Shown in pieces: positions 51,432 through 60,028 of a stretch of 64,000 bases of DNA. The translations under genes and the position numbers were made by a program. Under the pieces are notes generated by a model that made no database searches, had not been told where the DNA came from, and was given only the letters and a program-made list of their open reading frames with translations. The stretch is from Catellatospora sp. TT07R-123 (lineage in GTDB: Bacteria; Actinomycetota; Actinomycetes; Mycobacteriales; Micromonosporaceae), in contig NZ_BNEM01000001.1 of the NCBI RefSeq assembly GCF_018327705.1, positions 2,852,001 to 2,916,000 on the forward strand, read 5' to 3'. Each line of letters begins with the position of its first letter. The stretch's first letter is position 1.

Positions 51432-52118
51432 ATGCCCCGCCCGAGCCAGGCGCTGCTGAGCCGGCAGCGCATCGTCGAGACGGCGGCCCGGCTGATCGAC
51501 GCCGACGGACTGGAGACGTTCTCCACCCGCCGCCTGGCCGCCGAGCTGGGGGTGCGCGGGCCGTCGCTGTACAACCACTTCGCCGGCAAGGACGAGATCC
51601 TGGACGCCGTCGCCGACGCGGTGATCGCCGAGGTCGACGTGACGGTCTTCGCCACCCACGGCTGGCGCGAGGCGCTGCTGGGCTGGGGCACGTCCTACCG
51701 CGACGCGCTCGCCGAGCACCCGAACATCGTCCCGTACCTGGCCCAGGGGCCGGGGCGGCGCCCGGCGGCGCTGGCCATGGCCGACGCGGTCTACGGCGGC
51801 CTGGTCAAGGCGGGCTGGCCGCCCGCGCGGGCCACCCACATCGGCGCGGTCATGCGCTACCTGGTCGCCGGCTCCGCGCTCGGCTCGTTCGCCCGCGGCT
51901 TCGTCGAGGACCCCGAGCTGTACGCGGCCCACTACCCGCACCTGAGCCAGGCCCACCGCCTGGCCGGGCACCAGCGCAGCGTCGACGAGGGCGCCTTCCG
52001 GCTGGGCCTGCAGGCCCTCATCACCGGCCTGGCCGCCGAGTACGAGGCGACCGTCGGCCCCCTCCCGCCTCTGGAGCCGGGCGCCGACACGTACTACAGT
52101 CGAAACTTGCAGCGCTAG
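51432..52118 (+). CDS. TetR-family regulator of the acyl-CoA pathway
   Basis: The 228-residue regulator has an N-terminal helix-turn-helix (RRLAAELGVRGPSLYNHFAG near 36-55) and a TetR_C-like ligand domain. Sites of the same sequence lie on both sides of its gene, so it probably represses itself, the minus-strand operon and the ALDH-ADH pair, with an acyl-CoA as effector (inference). GGAGGAG precedes the ATG. Confidence 0.9.
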   Translation: MPRPSQALLSRQRIVETAARLIDADGLETFSTRRLAAELGVRGPSLYNHFAGKDEILDAVADAVIAEVDVTVFATHGWREALLGWGTSYRDALAEHPNIVPYLAQGPGRRPAALAMADAVYGGLVKAGWPPARATHIGAVMRYLVAGSALGSFARGFVEDPELYAAHYPHLSQAHRLAGHQRSVDEGAFRLGLQALITGLAAEYEATVGPLPPLEPGADTYYSRNLQR

Positions 52119-52121
52119 TTT
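52103..52121. promoter_or_regulatory. Second TetR-type operator, upstream of ALDH
   Basis: AAACTTGCAGCGCTAGTTT has the same AAACT-N9-AGTTT frame and, on the reverse strand, the same CGCTG core as the site at 51332-51364. It overlaps the tetR stop and lies 56 bp before the ALDH start. Confidence 0.75.
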
Positions 52122-52177
52122 TAGCGGCCCGCCCCTCCCCCGCACGTGTGCGGCTGGCCGCTCGACGGGAGGAAAGC

Positions 52178-53638
52178 ATGGATCTCGACACCGCGGTCGC
52201 GCATCCCGGACGGGCCACCCCGATCGCCGACCGTACGCAGCTCTACCTCGACGGGCAGTGGGCCGCCCCGCACGGCACCGGCCGCATCGCCGTCGTCGAC
52301 CCCACCACCGAGCAGGTCATCGCGCACGTGCCCGCCGGGGACGCGGTCGACGTCGACCGGGCCGTGGCCGCCGCGAAAGCGGCGTTCCCGAGCTGGTCGG
52401 GGCTGGCCCCGGCCGAACGCGCCGCCCATCTCGACCGGCTGCACGCGGCGCTGAGCGCCCGCGCCGCCGACATCGCCGCCACCGTCGCCCGCGAGCTGGG
52501 CACCCCGCTGCGGGTGGCCACCCGGGTCCAGGCCGGACTCCCCCTCACGGTGCTGCGCGGCTATGTGGAGCTGGCCGCCGCGCCGCCCGCCCCGCACACC
52601 GTCGGCAACTCGCTGATCGTGTCCGAACCGGTCGGCGTGGTCGGGGCGATCACCCCGTGGAACTACCCGCTGCACCAGATCATGGCCAAGGTGGCCGGGG
52701 CGCTGGCGGCGGGCTGCACGGTGGTGCTCAAGCCGGCCGACCTGACCCCGCTGGTGGCGTACCTGCTGTTCGACGCCGTACACGAGGCGCAGCTGCCGCC
52801 CGGGGTGGTGAACCTGGTCAGCGGCCCCGGCTCGACCGTCGGCGGCGCCATCGCCGCCCACCCGGACGTGGACCTGGTCTCGTTCACCGGCTCCACCGCC
52901 ACCGGCGCCCGGATCAGCCACCTCGCCGCCGACCGGATCGCCCGCGTCGCCCTGGAACTGGGCGGCAAGTCCGCCAACGTGATCCTGGACGACGCCGACC
53001 TGACCCGCGCGGTCAAGACCGGCGTGGCCAACGCGTTCCTCAACTCCGGCCAGACCTGCACCGCCTGGACCCGCATGCTGGTCCACCGCTCCCGCTACGA
53101 GGAGGCGCTGACGCTGGCCGCCCAGGCGGCGAACGCGCAGACCCTCGGCGACCCGCTCGACGAGGGCACCCGCCTCGGCCCGCTGTCCAGCGCGGCCCAG
53201 CGCGAGACCGTGCGCGGCTACATCGCCCGAGGGCTGGCCGACGGGGCGCGGCTGGTCGCGGGCGGGCTCGACGCGCCCGTGCCGCCGACCGGCTACTTCG
53301 TCGCGCCGACCGTGCTGGCCGACGTGCACCCCGACAGCACCGTCGCCCAGGAGGAGATCTTCGGGCCGGTGCTGGTGGTGCTGCCGTTCGACGACGACGA
53401 CGAAGCGGTCGCCATCGCCAACAACTCCCGGTACGGCCTGGCCGGGGCCGTCTGGTCGGCCGACGAGGACCGCGCGCTGGCCGTCGCCCGGCGGCTGCGC
53501 ACCGGGGCCGTGGACGTCAACGGGGCCGCGTTCAACCCGCTCGCGCCGTTCGGCGGGTACAAGCAGTCCGGCATCGGCCGCGAGCTGGGCGCCCACGGGC
53601 TGGCCGAGTTCCTGGAGACCAAGGCGATCCAGCGATGA
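52178..53638 (+). CDS. Aldehyde dehydrogenase
   Basis: This 486-residue NAD(P)-dependent enzyme has PWNYPLHQIMAKVAGAL near 166, FTGSTATG near 236, E260 in ELGGKSANV, nucleophile C294 in GQTCTAWTR and PFGGYKQSGIG near 455. It oxidises an aldehyde to the acid that the ligase would activate. GGGAGG lies 6 nt before the ATG. It overlaps the ADH gene. Confidence 0.93.
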   Translation: MDLDTAVAHPGRATPIADRTQLYLDGQWAAPHGTGRIAVVDPTTEQVIAHVPAGDAVDVDRAVAAAKAAFPSWSGLAPAERAAHLDRLHAALSARAADIAATVARELGTPLRVATRVQAGLPLTVLRGYVELAAAPPAPHTVGNSLIVSEPVGVVGAITPWNYPLHQIMAKVAGALAAGCTVVLKPADLTPLVAYLLFDAVHEAQLPPGVVNLVSGPGSTVGGAIAAHPDVDLVSFTGSTATGARISHLAADRIARVALELGGKSANVILDDADLTRAVKTGVANAFLNSGQTCTAWTRMLVHRSRYEEALTLAAQAANAQTLGDPLDEGTRLGPLSSAAQRETVRGYIARGLADGARLVAGGLDAPVPPTGYFVAPTVLADVHPDSTVAQEEIFGPVLVVLPFDDDDEAVAIANNSRYGLAGAVWSADEDRALAVARRLRTGAVDVNGAAFNPLAPFGGYKQSGIGRELGAHGLAEFLETKAIQR

Positions 53639-54714
53639 CCCGGGTACGGGCCCTGGTGTGCCGCGAACCCGGCGCGGCCCTGGAGGTCACCGGCATCGAA
53701 CTGCCCGCGCCGGGGCCGGGCGAGGTGCGGGTGCGCATCGCCGCCGCCGGGGTGTGCCACTCCGACCTGTCGATGGTCAACGGGACGCTGTCGGCGCCGT
53801 ACCCGCTGGTCCTCGGGCATGAGGCGGCCGGGGTCGTGGTCGAGGCCGGGCCCGGGGCGCGGGTCGGCGTCGGCGCGCACGTGGTGCTCGACTGGGCGCC
53901 GCCGTGCCGGACCTGCTGGTTCTGCACGCACGAGCAGCCGTGGCTGTGCGAGACCGGCGGCACCCCGGCCGCGCTGCGCGGCAGCCTCGACGGGCAGCCG
54001 CTGCACGTCACCCTGGGGCTCGGCGCGCTGGCCGAGGAGGTCGTCGCGCCGGACACCGCCGTGATCGAGGTGCCCGCCGCGCTGCCGTTCGCGGACGCGG
54101 CGCTGCTCGGGTGCGCCGTGCTGACCGGGACCGGGGCCGTGCACCGCACCGCCGGAGTGCGTCCCGGCGAGTCGGTGCTGGTCATCGGGCTCGGCGGGGT
54201 CGGGCTGGCGGCCGTCATGGCGGCTCGGGCGGCGGGGGCCGATCCGGTCATCGCCGCCGACCTGTCCGAGGCCAAGCGGGAGCTGGCCCTGGCGGCGGGC
54301 GCGACCCACTTCCTGATCTCGGGCGACGAGCTGTCCTCGGGGGTACGGGCGCTGACCGGGCGGCGCGGCGCCGATCACGCGCTGGAGTGCGTGGGGCGGG
54401 CGGCGGCGATCCGGGCGGCGTGGCGGGCCACCCGGCGCGGCGGCGCGGTGACCGTGGTCGGGATGGGTGCCAAGGACGATCTGCTCACGCTCGGCGCGCT
54501 GGAGATCTTCCACAACGCGCGTACGCTGCGCGCCTCGGTGTACGGCTCGTCCGACCCCGACCGCGACGTGCCCGCGCTGGCCGAGGCCGTGCTGGACGGC
54601 ACCCTCGACCTGTCACCGCTGGTCACCGACCGCATCACGCTGGACGAGGCCCCCGACGCGTTCACCCGCATGTCGCGCGGCGAGGGTGCCCGCTCCATCA
54701 TCCAGTTCCCCTGA
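53635..54714 (+). CDS. Zinc-dependent alcohol dehydrogenase
   Basis: The 359-residue MDR enzyme has catalytic zinc ligands in GVCHSD (C40) and GHEAAG (H62), structural zinc cysteines in CRTCWFCTHEQPWLC near 92-106 and NAD motif GLGGVGLAA near 185. It would turn an alcohol into the ALDH substrate. The start overlaps the ALDH stop (ATGA), so the pair is coupled. B4 palindrome follows. Confidence 0.93.
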   Translation: MTRVRALVCREPGAALEVTGIELPAPGPGEVRVRIAAAGVCHSDLSMVNGTLSAPYPLVLGHEAAGVVVEAGPGARVGVGAHVVLDWAPPCRTCWFCTHEQPWLCETGGTPAALRGSLDGQPLHVTLGLGALAEEVVAPDTAVIEVPAALPFADAALLGCAVLTGTGAVHRTAGVRPGESVLVIGLGGVGLAAVMAARAAGADPVIAADLSEAKRELALAAGATHFLISGDELSSGVRALTGRRGADHALECVGRAAAIRAAWRATRRGGAVTVVGMGAKDDLLTLGALEIFHNARTLRASVYGSSDPDRDVPALAEAVLDGTLDLSPLVTDRITLDEAPDAFTRMSRGEGARSIIQFP

Positions 54715-54745
54715 CCACCGCCCCACCCGCCGCACCCCGTTTTTT

Positions 54746-54810
54746 ATCGACGTTGGCCTATCTAGAAGACGATTCTCCGAAAACTGCCTTCTGGATAGGC
54801 CAGCGTCGAT
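54746..54810. repeat. Palindromic repeat B4 (short subtype)
   Basis: 23-bp arms (54746-54768 and 54788-54810) with two mismatches share ATCGACGYTGGCCTATC and the AGAAG inner end with B2. It lies between the convergent ADH and LuxR-family genes. Confidence 0.83.
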
Positions 54811-54846
54811 GCTAAGCCGGGCGGGGCGGGCGAGCGGGGCGGTGGG

Positions 54847-57627
54847 TCAGGTCAGAGATTTGTGGAGTTCGATGCGGGAGCGGATGCCCAGCCTGCTGAA
54901 GATGTTGCGCATGTGGTGGTCCACGGTGCGGGTGCTCAGGAACAGCTGCGCGGCCACCTCCCGGTTCGTCGCCCCGTCGACGACCAGCCGGGCGATCTGG
55001 AGCTGCTGCGCCGTCAGCACCTCGGCCGCGAGCACCTCCGGCGCCCGCACCGCCTCCCCGGCGGCGCGCAGCTCGGCCCGCGCCTGCTCGATCCACGTCG
55101 GCATGTCCAGCCGGGTGAACGTCTCCAGGCACCGGTGCAGGTGCTCGCGGGCGTCGCGGGGGCGGCGGCTGCGCCGCAGCTCCTGGCCGTACAGCAGCTC
55201 GGTGCGGGCGCGCTCGAAGTCCGATTCGGCCGACCGGTGCAGCAGCAGGGCCGCACGGAACCGCTCGTCGGCCTCGGCGCTGCCGCGCGGGGCGAGCAGG
55301 GCCCGGCAGCGGGCGGCCAGCGCCCGGCGGGCCGGGTCGCCGGTGGCGGTGGCCCAGCTCTCGAAGCCGTCCAGGGCGGGCAGGGCACGTTCGCGCTCGT
55401 CGGCGCGTACGGCCGCCTCGACCAGCCACGGGGTCGCCAGCGCCTGGACCACCACGTGCCCGCGCCCGGTGACCGGGTCGGCGATGGCGGCGATGCGGGT
55501 GACCGCGTCGGCGGGGCGGCCGCCGAGCAGGTCGAGCACGGCCTGGGCCCACTGGGTGAGCGCCTTGGGGCGGTTGGACCGGCCCGCGCCGGGCGCCAGC
55601 TCGATCTCGCGGACGCGGCGCAGGCAGGCGTCGCGGTCGCCGCGTACGGCGGCGAGCACCGCGAGCATCCCGAGGTGGTCGGCGGCGTAGTTGTCCTGGC
55701 CGCCGGCGCGCGCGGCGCGCAGCCCCTGGAGGCTGGTGGCGGCGGCGGCCTCGTGGCGGCCGAGCCAGTACTCGGCGTACGCGGTCATCTCCAGCGCGAG
55801 CGGCAGCTCGCACACCTCGCCGACGTCACGGGCCGCCTCGGCGGCGCGGGCGGCCAGCCGGTGCGCGCCGATGTCGTCGGCCAGCAGCAGCGCGCTGGCG
55901 GCGGCGCAGGTCAGGGTGGTGGCCCGGTCGAGCTGCCCGGCCAGGTCGATGACCCGCCGCAGCGGGGCCACGGCTCGGTCGTGCCGCCCGAGGAAGGTCG
56001 CCGCGAAGCCCGCGAAGTGCTCGAAGATCACGTCGAGGTACGGCGGATCGCCGGGCCGCCGCAGCTTCGCGGCCCGCAGCGCCACCTCGGCGTAGCGGGG
56101 GTAGTCGCCGGAGAAGCACAGCGCCTCCCCCGCCCGCAGCAGGGCGCGGACGACCAGGTCGCGGTCGGCCGGGTCGCGGTCGGCGGCGGCGAGCCGGTCG
56201 GCGGCGGCCAGCAGCGTGTCGGCGGCGGTGGCGGTGGCCCCGGCGCGCAGCTCGATCTCCCCGGCCAGCACCTCGCTCTCGCCCACGGTCCGGTCCCGGG
56301 CGGCGGGGCGGGCCTGGCGCAGCAGCCGCCGGGCGCGCTGCGGGCTGCCGGACTGCCAGGCGTACCGGGCGGCGGTGACCAGCCGGATCGCCGCCCCGAC
56401 GGGCTCGTCGGACAGCTGCGCGGCGTGCTCCAGCGCGGTCGCGGCGCGGGAGTAGCCGCCGCAGGCCGTGCCGCCCGCCGCGGCGGCGTGCTCCAGCTCC
56501 TCGGCCAGGGCCGGGTCGGGCCCGTTGGCGGCGGCGGCCAGGTGCACGGCGCGGCGCAGCCGGTCGCGGCCGGGGTCGAGCACCTCGGCCAGGTGCAGGT
56601 GGGCGGCGCGGCGGCGGGCCAGCGGCGCCTCCTCGTACGCCAGCGCGCGCACCAGCGGCTGGGCGAAGACGACCGCGCCCCGGCTGACCCGGACCAGCCC
56701 CTGGCGTTCGGCGGGGGCCAGCGCGGCGATGTCGACGCCGTCGGCGCGGGCGGCGCGCAGCAGCCCGGCGGCGTCGGTCTCCTCGTCGGCGGCGGCCAGC
56801 AGCAGCAGCCAGCGCGTGTCGGCGGGCAGCCGGTCCAGCCGCTCGCGGTATGCCCGGCGCAGCACGCTGTCCTCGGGCAGCCGGGTCGGCAGCGGCGCGT
56901 CGCCCTCGCGCTGGGCCGGGGTGAGGCTGTGCGCGAGCTCGGCCAGCGCCTGCGGGTTGCCGGCCGCGACGGCGGCCAGCGCGGCGGCGTCGTCGGAGTC
57001 CAGCGGTGCCCCGCCGTCGTCGAGCAGGTCGGCCAGCAGCTGCCGGGCCGCGTCGTGGTCGAGCGGGTCGAGCCCGAGCTGCGGCACGCCCGCCAGCGTG
57101 GTGCCGGGGCTGGCGGTGAGCAGGATGGCGACCCGCTGGCCGCGCAGGCGCCGGGCGGCGAAGCCGAGCACCGCCAGGGACGGCCGGTCCAGCGCGTCGG
57201 CGTCGTCGACGCAGCACAGCACCGGCCGCTCACGACCGAGCGCGGTGAGCAGGTTGAGCACCGCCATGGACAGCGCGAGCCGGTCGGGTCCGGCGCAGCC
57301 GCCGCCGGTGAGCACCCGGTGCAGCACCCTGGCCTGGTGCGCGGGCAGGGCGCCGGGCTGGTCGGCGACGGGTTGCAGCAGGCCGTGCAGGGCGGCGTAC
57401 GGCAGGTCGGCCTCGTCGTACAGGCCGCCGACGCCGAGGACCGTCCAGTCGCGAGCCCGGGAGACGGCGTCGCGGAGCAGGGTGGTGCGGCCGGAGCCGG
57501 GGTCACCGGGCAGCAGCAGCGCGCCGCCGGCACCCGCGTCGGCTCGTACCAGCAGGTCGGAGATGGCCTCCTGGACGCGCTGGCGTCCGCGTGGCATAGG
57601 TATGTGCACTGACGATGCATTTACCAT
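54847..57627 (-). CDS. Large LuxR-family (LAL) regulator
   Basis: This 926-residue protein has an N-terminal AAA/STAND-like ATPase (about 20-230) with GDPGSGRTT at 41-49 and VLCCVDDADALD near 137. In Walker A the usual Lys is Arg (R47), which may weaken ATP use. A long helical-repeat middle follows (about 340-830). A C-terminal LuxR helix-turn-helix (about 865-920, LTAQQLQIARLVVDGATNRE followed by VAAQLFLSTRTVDHHMRNIF) completes it. LAL proteins activate degradation or secondary-metabolite genes. Position inside the acyl-CoA cluster suggests it activates it. An alternative start is ATG 57597. Confidence 0.9.
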   Translation of the reverse strand: MVNASSVHIPMPRGRQRVQEAISDLLVRADAGAGGALLLPGDPGSGRTTLLRDAVSRARDWTVLGVGGLYDEADLPYAALHGLLQPVADQPGALPAHQARVLHRVLTGGGCAGPDRLALSMAVLNLLTALGRERPVLCCVDDADALDRPSLAVLGFAARRLRGQRVAILLTASPGTTLAGVPQLGLDPLDHDAARQLLADLLDDGGAPLDSDDAAALAAVAAGNPQALAELAHSLTPAQREGDAPLPTRLPEDSVLRRAYRERLDRLPADTRWLLLLAAADEETDAAGLLRAARADGVDIAALAPAERQGLVRVSRGAVVFAQPLVRALAYEEAPLARRRAAHLHLAEVLDPGRDRLRRAVHLAAAANGPDPALAEELEHAAAAGGTACGGYSRAATALEHAAQLSDEPVGAAIRLVTAARYAWQSGSPQRARRLLRQARPAARDRTVGESEVLAGEIELRAGATATAADTLLAAADRLAAADRDPADRDLVVRALLRAGEALCFSGDYPRYAEVALRAAKLRRPGDPPYLDVIFEHFAGFAATFLGRHDRAVAPLRRVIDLAGQLDRATTLTCAAASALLLADDIGAHRLAARAAEAARDVGEVCELPLALEMTAYAEYWLGRHEAAAATSLQGLRAARAGGQDNYAADHLGMLAVLAAVRGDRDACLRRVREIELAPGAGRSNRPKALTQWAQAVLDLLGGRPADAVTRIAAIADPVTGRGHVVVQALATPWLVEAAVRADERERALPALDGFESWATATGDPARRALAARCRALLAPRGSAEADERFRAALLLHRSAESDFERARTELLYGQELRRSRRPRDAREHLHRCLETFTRLDMPTWIEQARAELRAAGEAVRAPEVLAAEVLTAQQLQIARLVVDGATNREVAAQLFLSTRTVDHHMRNIFSRLGIRSRIELHKSLT

Positions 57628-57646
57628 GCCCGTCAGTGTTACCTAT
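57596..57646. promoter_or_regulatory. Dyad over the LuxR-family start codon
   Basis: ATAGGTA (57596-57602) and CACTGACG (57607-57614) face CGTCAGTG (57631-57638) and TACCTAT (57640-57646). The start codon at 57627 lies in the centre. It could be an autoregulatory site, or the promoter operator if ATG 57597 is used. Confidence 0.5.
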
Positions 57647-57694
57647 AAGTAACGCGATGGAAAGAGTGTGAACGTGCCGGGTCGGCGCGACCGG

Positions 57695-58309
57695 TCAGCC
57701 CAGGCCCGTCGCCATGGCGTTGAGCAGCAGCGCCGTGACCGTACGCGCCATGACCGCCGCCGCCTGCTCCTCGTCCAGCCCCAGCCCGTCGCGCAGCATC
57801 GCCCAGGCGGGCCACATGGTCGAGGCGATCAGCGCGTGCAGCAGCTGGTCGCGACCGGCGCCCGCCATCTCCAGCTCGGGCGCGAACAGCGCCTCGACCT
57901 CCTCGCGCACCCGCTCGATGTGCTTGAGCCGGTTGCGGTGCAGCTGCGCCGAGTACGGCTCGCGCAGCTGGGCCGCCCGCGCCATCGGCGCGATGAGCTG
58001 GAGCAGCCGCACCCGCTGGGCGCAGAACCCGTCCACCCGCCGCCGCAGCGGCAGCCCCGGCGGCACCGGCTGGAACGCCGCGTCCTGCTGGGCCAGCACC
58101 CGGCGGCCGCTGGCCTCGAACAGCGTCTCCATGTCGGCGAAGTTGGTCCACAGCGCGCGCAGCGACACCCCGGCCCGCTCGGCGATGCGCTCGCCGGTCG
58201 GCCGCAGGTCGCCCTCGGCGATCAGCGCCAGGTGCGCGTCGACGATGGCCGCCCGGGTCCGCTCGGCCCGCGCCGTCCGCCCGTCGACCCGCCCGTCGGT
58301 GCCAGCCAT
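57695..58309 (-). CDS. TetR-family regulator (second)
   Basis: The 204-residue regulator has an N-terminal helix-turn-helix (RIAERAGVSLRALWTNFADM near 40-59). It has no operator in common with the first TetR protein that I can see. The start at 58309 is chosen because ATG 58339 lies inside palindrome C2. It is divergent from the thiolase gene and may control it or the Liv importer (inference). Confidence 0.87.
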   Translation of the reverse strand: MAGTDGRVDGRTARAERTRAAIVDAHLALIAEGDLRPTGERIAERAGVSLRALWTNFADMETLFEASGRRVLAQQDAAFQPVPPGLPLRRRVDGFCAQRVRLLQLIAPMARAAQLREPYSAQLHRNRLKHIERVREEVEALFAPELEMAGAGRDQLLHALIASTMWPAWAMLRDGLGLDEEQAAAVMARTVTALLLNAMATGLG

Positions 58310-58330
58310 GCCGCCCCGCCCTTTCTCCCC

Positions 58331-58453
58331 GTCGATCATGAACTTATGGTCGCTGGTGGGGAGTCGACGGTGGCCCGCCGTTCAGGCGGGACACCGAGAC
58401 GAGCCACTAGCGAAGTGTTCGACGGCGTGTCCCCACCCTGGCGCCGTGATCAC
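58331..58453. repeat. Palindromic repeat C2 (degenerate)
   Basis: It begins GTCGATCATGAACTTATGG like C1 and continues with arms around GGTGGGGA (58355-58362) and TCCCCACC (58431-58438 region), ending GTGATCAC. Pairing is imperfect. It is the one C copy between divergent genes. Confidence 0.65.
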
Positions 58454-58692
58454 CGCCAGAGCGGTCCGCCGCAGAGGTGTTCGCAGAGTGTAGTCGCGGT
58501 GGGGGTATCGAGGTGGGGAGATAGATGCACTGCCAGTGCTGACTGTAGCGGCGGGCGGCGGTTGGCGCCAGGCCTGAGGCGAGGTCAGCCGCATGGTGAC
58601 ATGGTCCACCGGGGTCGGATGTTGACAGCCGCGGAAGAGAAGTCGCAGCGTTAGTGCATAAAGTTTGCCCGTACTCCCGAAAGGACACCCCC
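58454..58692. other. 239-bp regulatory gap upstream of the thiolase gene
   Basis: It contains the palindrome GCACTGCCAGTGC (58527-58539), a TTGACA at 58622-58627, a partial copy of the first TetR operator (CAGCGTTAGT, 58646-58655) and the thiolase ribosome-binding site. No gene seen; overlapping reading frames here look non-coding. Confidence 0.5.
58646..58655. promoter_or_regulatory. Half-site of the TetR operator before the thiolase gene
   Basis: CAGCGTTAGT equals the reverse complement of ACTAACGCTG in the operator at 51332-51364. The flanking arms are not conserved, so it is a weak or single-dimer site at best. It is 38 bp before the thiolase start. Confidence 0.4.
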
Positions 58693-59913
58693 GTGCCTGA
58701 AGCTGTCGTGGTGGCCGCGGCCCGCACGCCGATCGGCCGCGCCAACAAGGGCTCGCTGGTCGGCGTACGCCCTGACGACCTGGCCGTGACCGCGGTGCGC
58801 GCCGCCCTGGCCGCCGTGCCGCAGCTCGACCCGCGCGAGCTCGACGACCTGGTGCTCGGCTGCGGCCAGCCCGCGGGCGAGCAGGGCCACAACCTGGGCC
58901 GCGTCGTCGCGGTGCTGCTGGGGCTGGACCGGCTGCCCGGCACCACGGTCAACCGGTACTGCGCCTCGTCGCTCCAGTCCACCCGCATGGCCCTGCACGC
59001 GATCCGGGCCGGGGAGGGCGACGCGTTCCTGTCCGTCGGCGTCGAGCTGGTCTCCCACTACGGCAACGGCCGCAGCGACGGCATGCCCGGCACCCGCAAC
59101 CCGGTCTTCGACGACGCCGTCGCGCGCAGCGAGCGGCGCGCGGCCGAGGGCGCCGAGCCGTGGCACGACCCGCGCGCGGACGGCGCACTGCCCGATGTGT
59201 ACATCGCCATGGGCCAGACCGCCGAGAACGTGGCCGAGCGCTACGGCGTCTCCCGGCAGGAGCAGGACGAGTTCGCCTGCCGCTCGCAGAACCTCGCCGA
59301 GCAGGCCATCGCGGCAGGCTTCTGGGCCCGCGAGATCACGCCCGTGACCAGGCCGGACGGCACCGTGGTCAGCGCCGACGACGGCCCGCGCGCCGGGGTC
59401 ACCATGGCCGCGCTGGCCGGGCTGGCGCCGTCGTTCCGGCCCGGCGGCACGGTGACGGCGGGCAACTGCTGCCCGCTCAACGACGGCGCCGCCGCCGTGG
59501 TGGTCATGTCGGACAAGCGAGCCCGCGAGCTGGGCGTCACCCCGCTGGCCCGGATCGTGTCCACCGGCCTGTCCGCGCTGTCGCCCGAGGTCATGGGCAT
59601 GGGCCCGGTCGAGGCGTCCCGGATGGCACTGGCCCGTGCCGGGATGTCCGTCACGGACGTCGACCTGGTCGAGATCAACGAGGCGTTCGCGGCGCAGGTG
59701 GTGCCCAGCGCCCGCGAGCTCGGCCTGGACTGGGACCGGCTCAACGTCAACGGCGGCGCGATCGCGGTCGGCCACCCGTTCGGCATGACCGGCGCCCGCA
59801 TCACCACCACCCTGCTCAACTCCCTGACCTGGCACGACAAGACCATCGGCCTCGAAACCATGTGCGCCGCCGGCGGCCAGGGCATGGCCATGATCCTGGA
59901 ACGCCTGTCATAA
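58693..59913 (+). CDS. Thiolase (acetyl-CoA acyltransferase)
   Basis: The 406-residue enzyme has nucleophile C90 in NRYCASSLQ, H361 in GGAIAVGHPFGMTGAR and C391 in CAAGGQG. It would cleave the 3-ketoacyl-CoA made by the SDR and release acetyl-CoA, closing the beta-oxidation cycle. The GTG at 58693 is chosen because AAAGGA stands 8 nt upstream; an earlier ATG at 58654 lies on the operator half-site. Confidence 0.93.
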   Translation: MPEAVVVAAARTPIGRANKGSLVGVRPDDLAVTAVRAALAAVPQLDPRELDDLVLGCGQPAGEQGHNLGRVVAVLLGLDRLPGTTVNRYCASSLQSTRMALHAIRAGEGDAFLSVGVELVSHYGNGRSDGMPGTRNPVFDDAVARSERRAAEGAEPWHDPRADGALPDVYIAMGQTAENVAERYGVSRQEQDEFACRSQNLAEQAIAAGFWAREITPVTRPDGTVVSADDGPRAGVTMAALAGLAPSFRPGGTVTAGNCCPLNDGAAAVVVMSDKRARELGVTPLARIVSTGLSALSPEVMGMGPVEASRMALARAGMSVTDVDLVEINEAFAAQVVPSARELGLDWDRLNVNGGAIAVGHPFGMTGARITTTLLNSLTWHDKTIGLETMCAAGGQGMAMILERLS

Positions 59914-59921
59914 CGCAGGCC

Positions 59922-59958
59922 GACCGCCCCGGCACCCATCTCGGGTGCCGGGGCGGTC
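59922..59958. terminator. Strong terminator downstream of the thiolase gene
   Basis: GACCGCCCCGGCACCC (59922-59937) and GGGTGCCGGGGCGGTC (59943-59958) form a perfect 16-bp stem with loop ATCTC. No T-run follows; the C3 palindrome does. Confidence 0.75.
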
Positions 59959-59964
59959 CGGCTA

Positions 59965-60025
59965 GATGATCAGGAACCCGTGCACGCAACACGCCGTCGA
60001 GCCGTGCCATAGGTTCATGATCGAC
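59965..60025. repeat. Palindromic repeat C3 (short)
   Basis: GATGATCAGGAACC (59965-59978) and its partner GGTTCATGATCGAC (60012-60025) form a 23-nt arm pair with mismatches. The right half matches the right half of C1 almost exactly (ACACGCCGTCSAGCCGTGCC). It lies between the convergent thiolase and liv genes. Confidence 0.7.
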
Positions 60026-60028
60026 GTG

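Noticed and set aside
13403-54810. Family B repeats as a dispersed CRISPR or tandem array
   Set aside because: Copies are 10-18 kb apart, are palindromes rather than direct repeats with spacers, and no cas gene is present.
54862-57612. A 916-residue plus-strand frame opposite the LuxR-family gene
   Set aside because: It mirrors the regulator. It is Gly/Gln/Val-rich, with no domain and no ribosome-binding site.
58310-58339. ATG 58339 as the second TetR start
   Set aside because: It lies inside palindrome C2 and has no ribosome-binding site. ATG 58309 leaves a normal TetR N-terminus.
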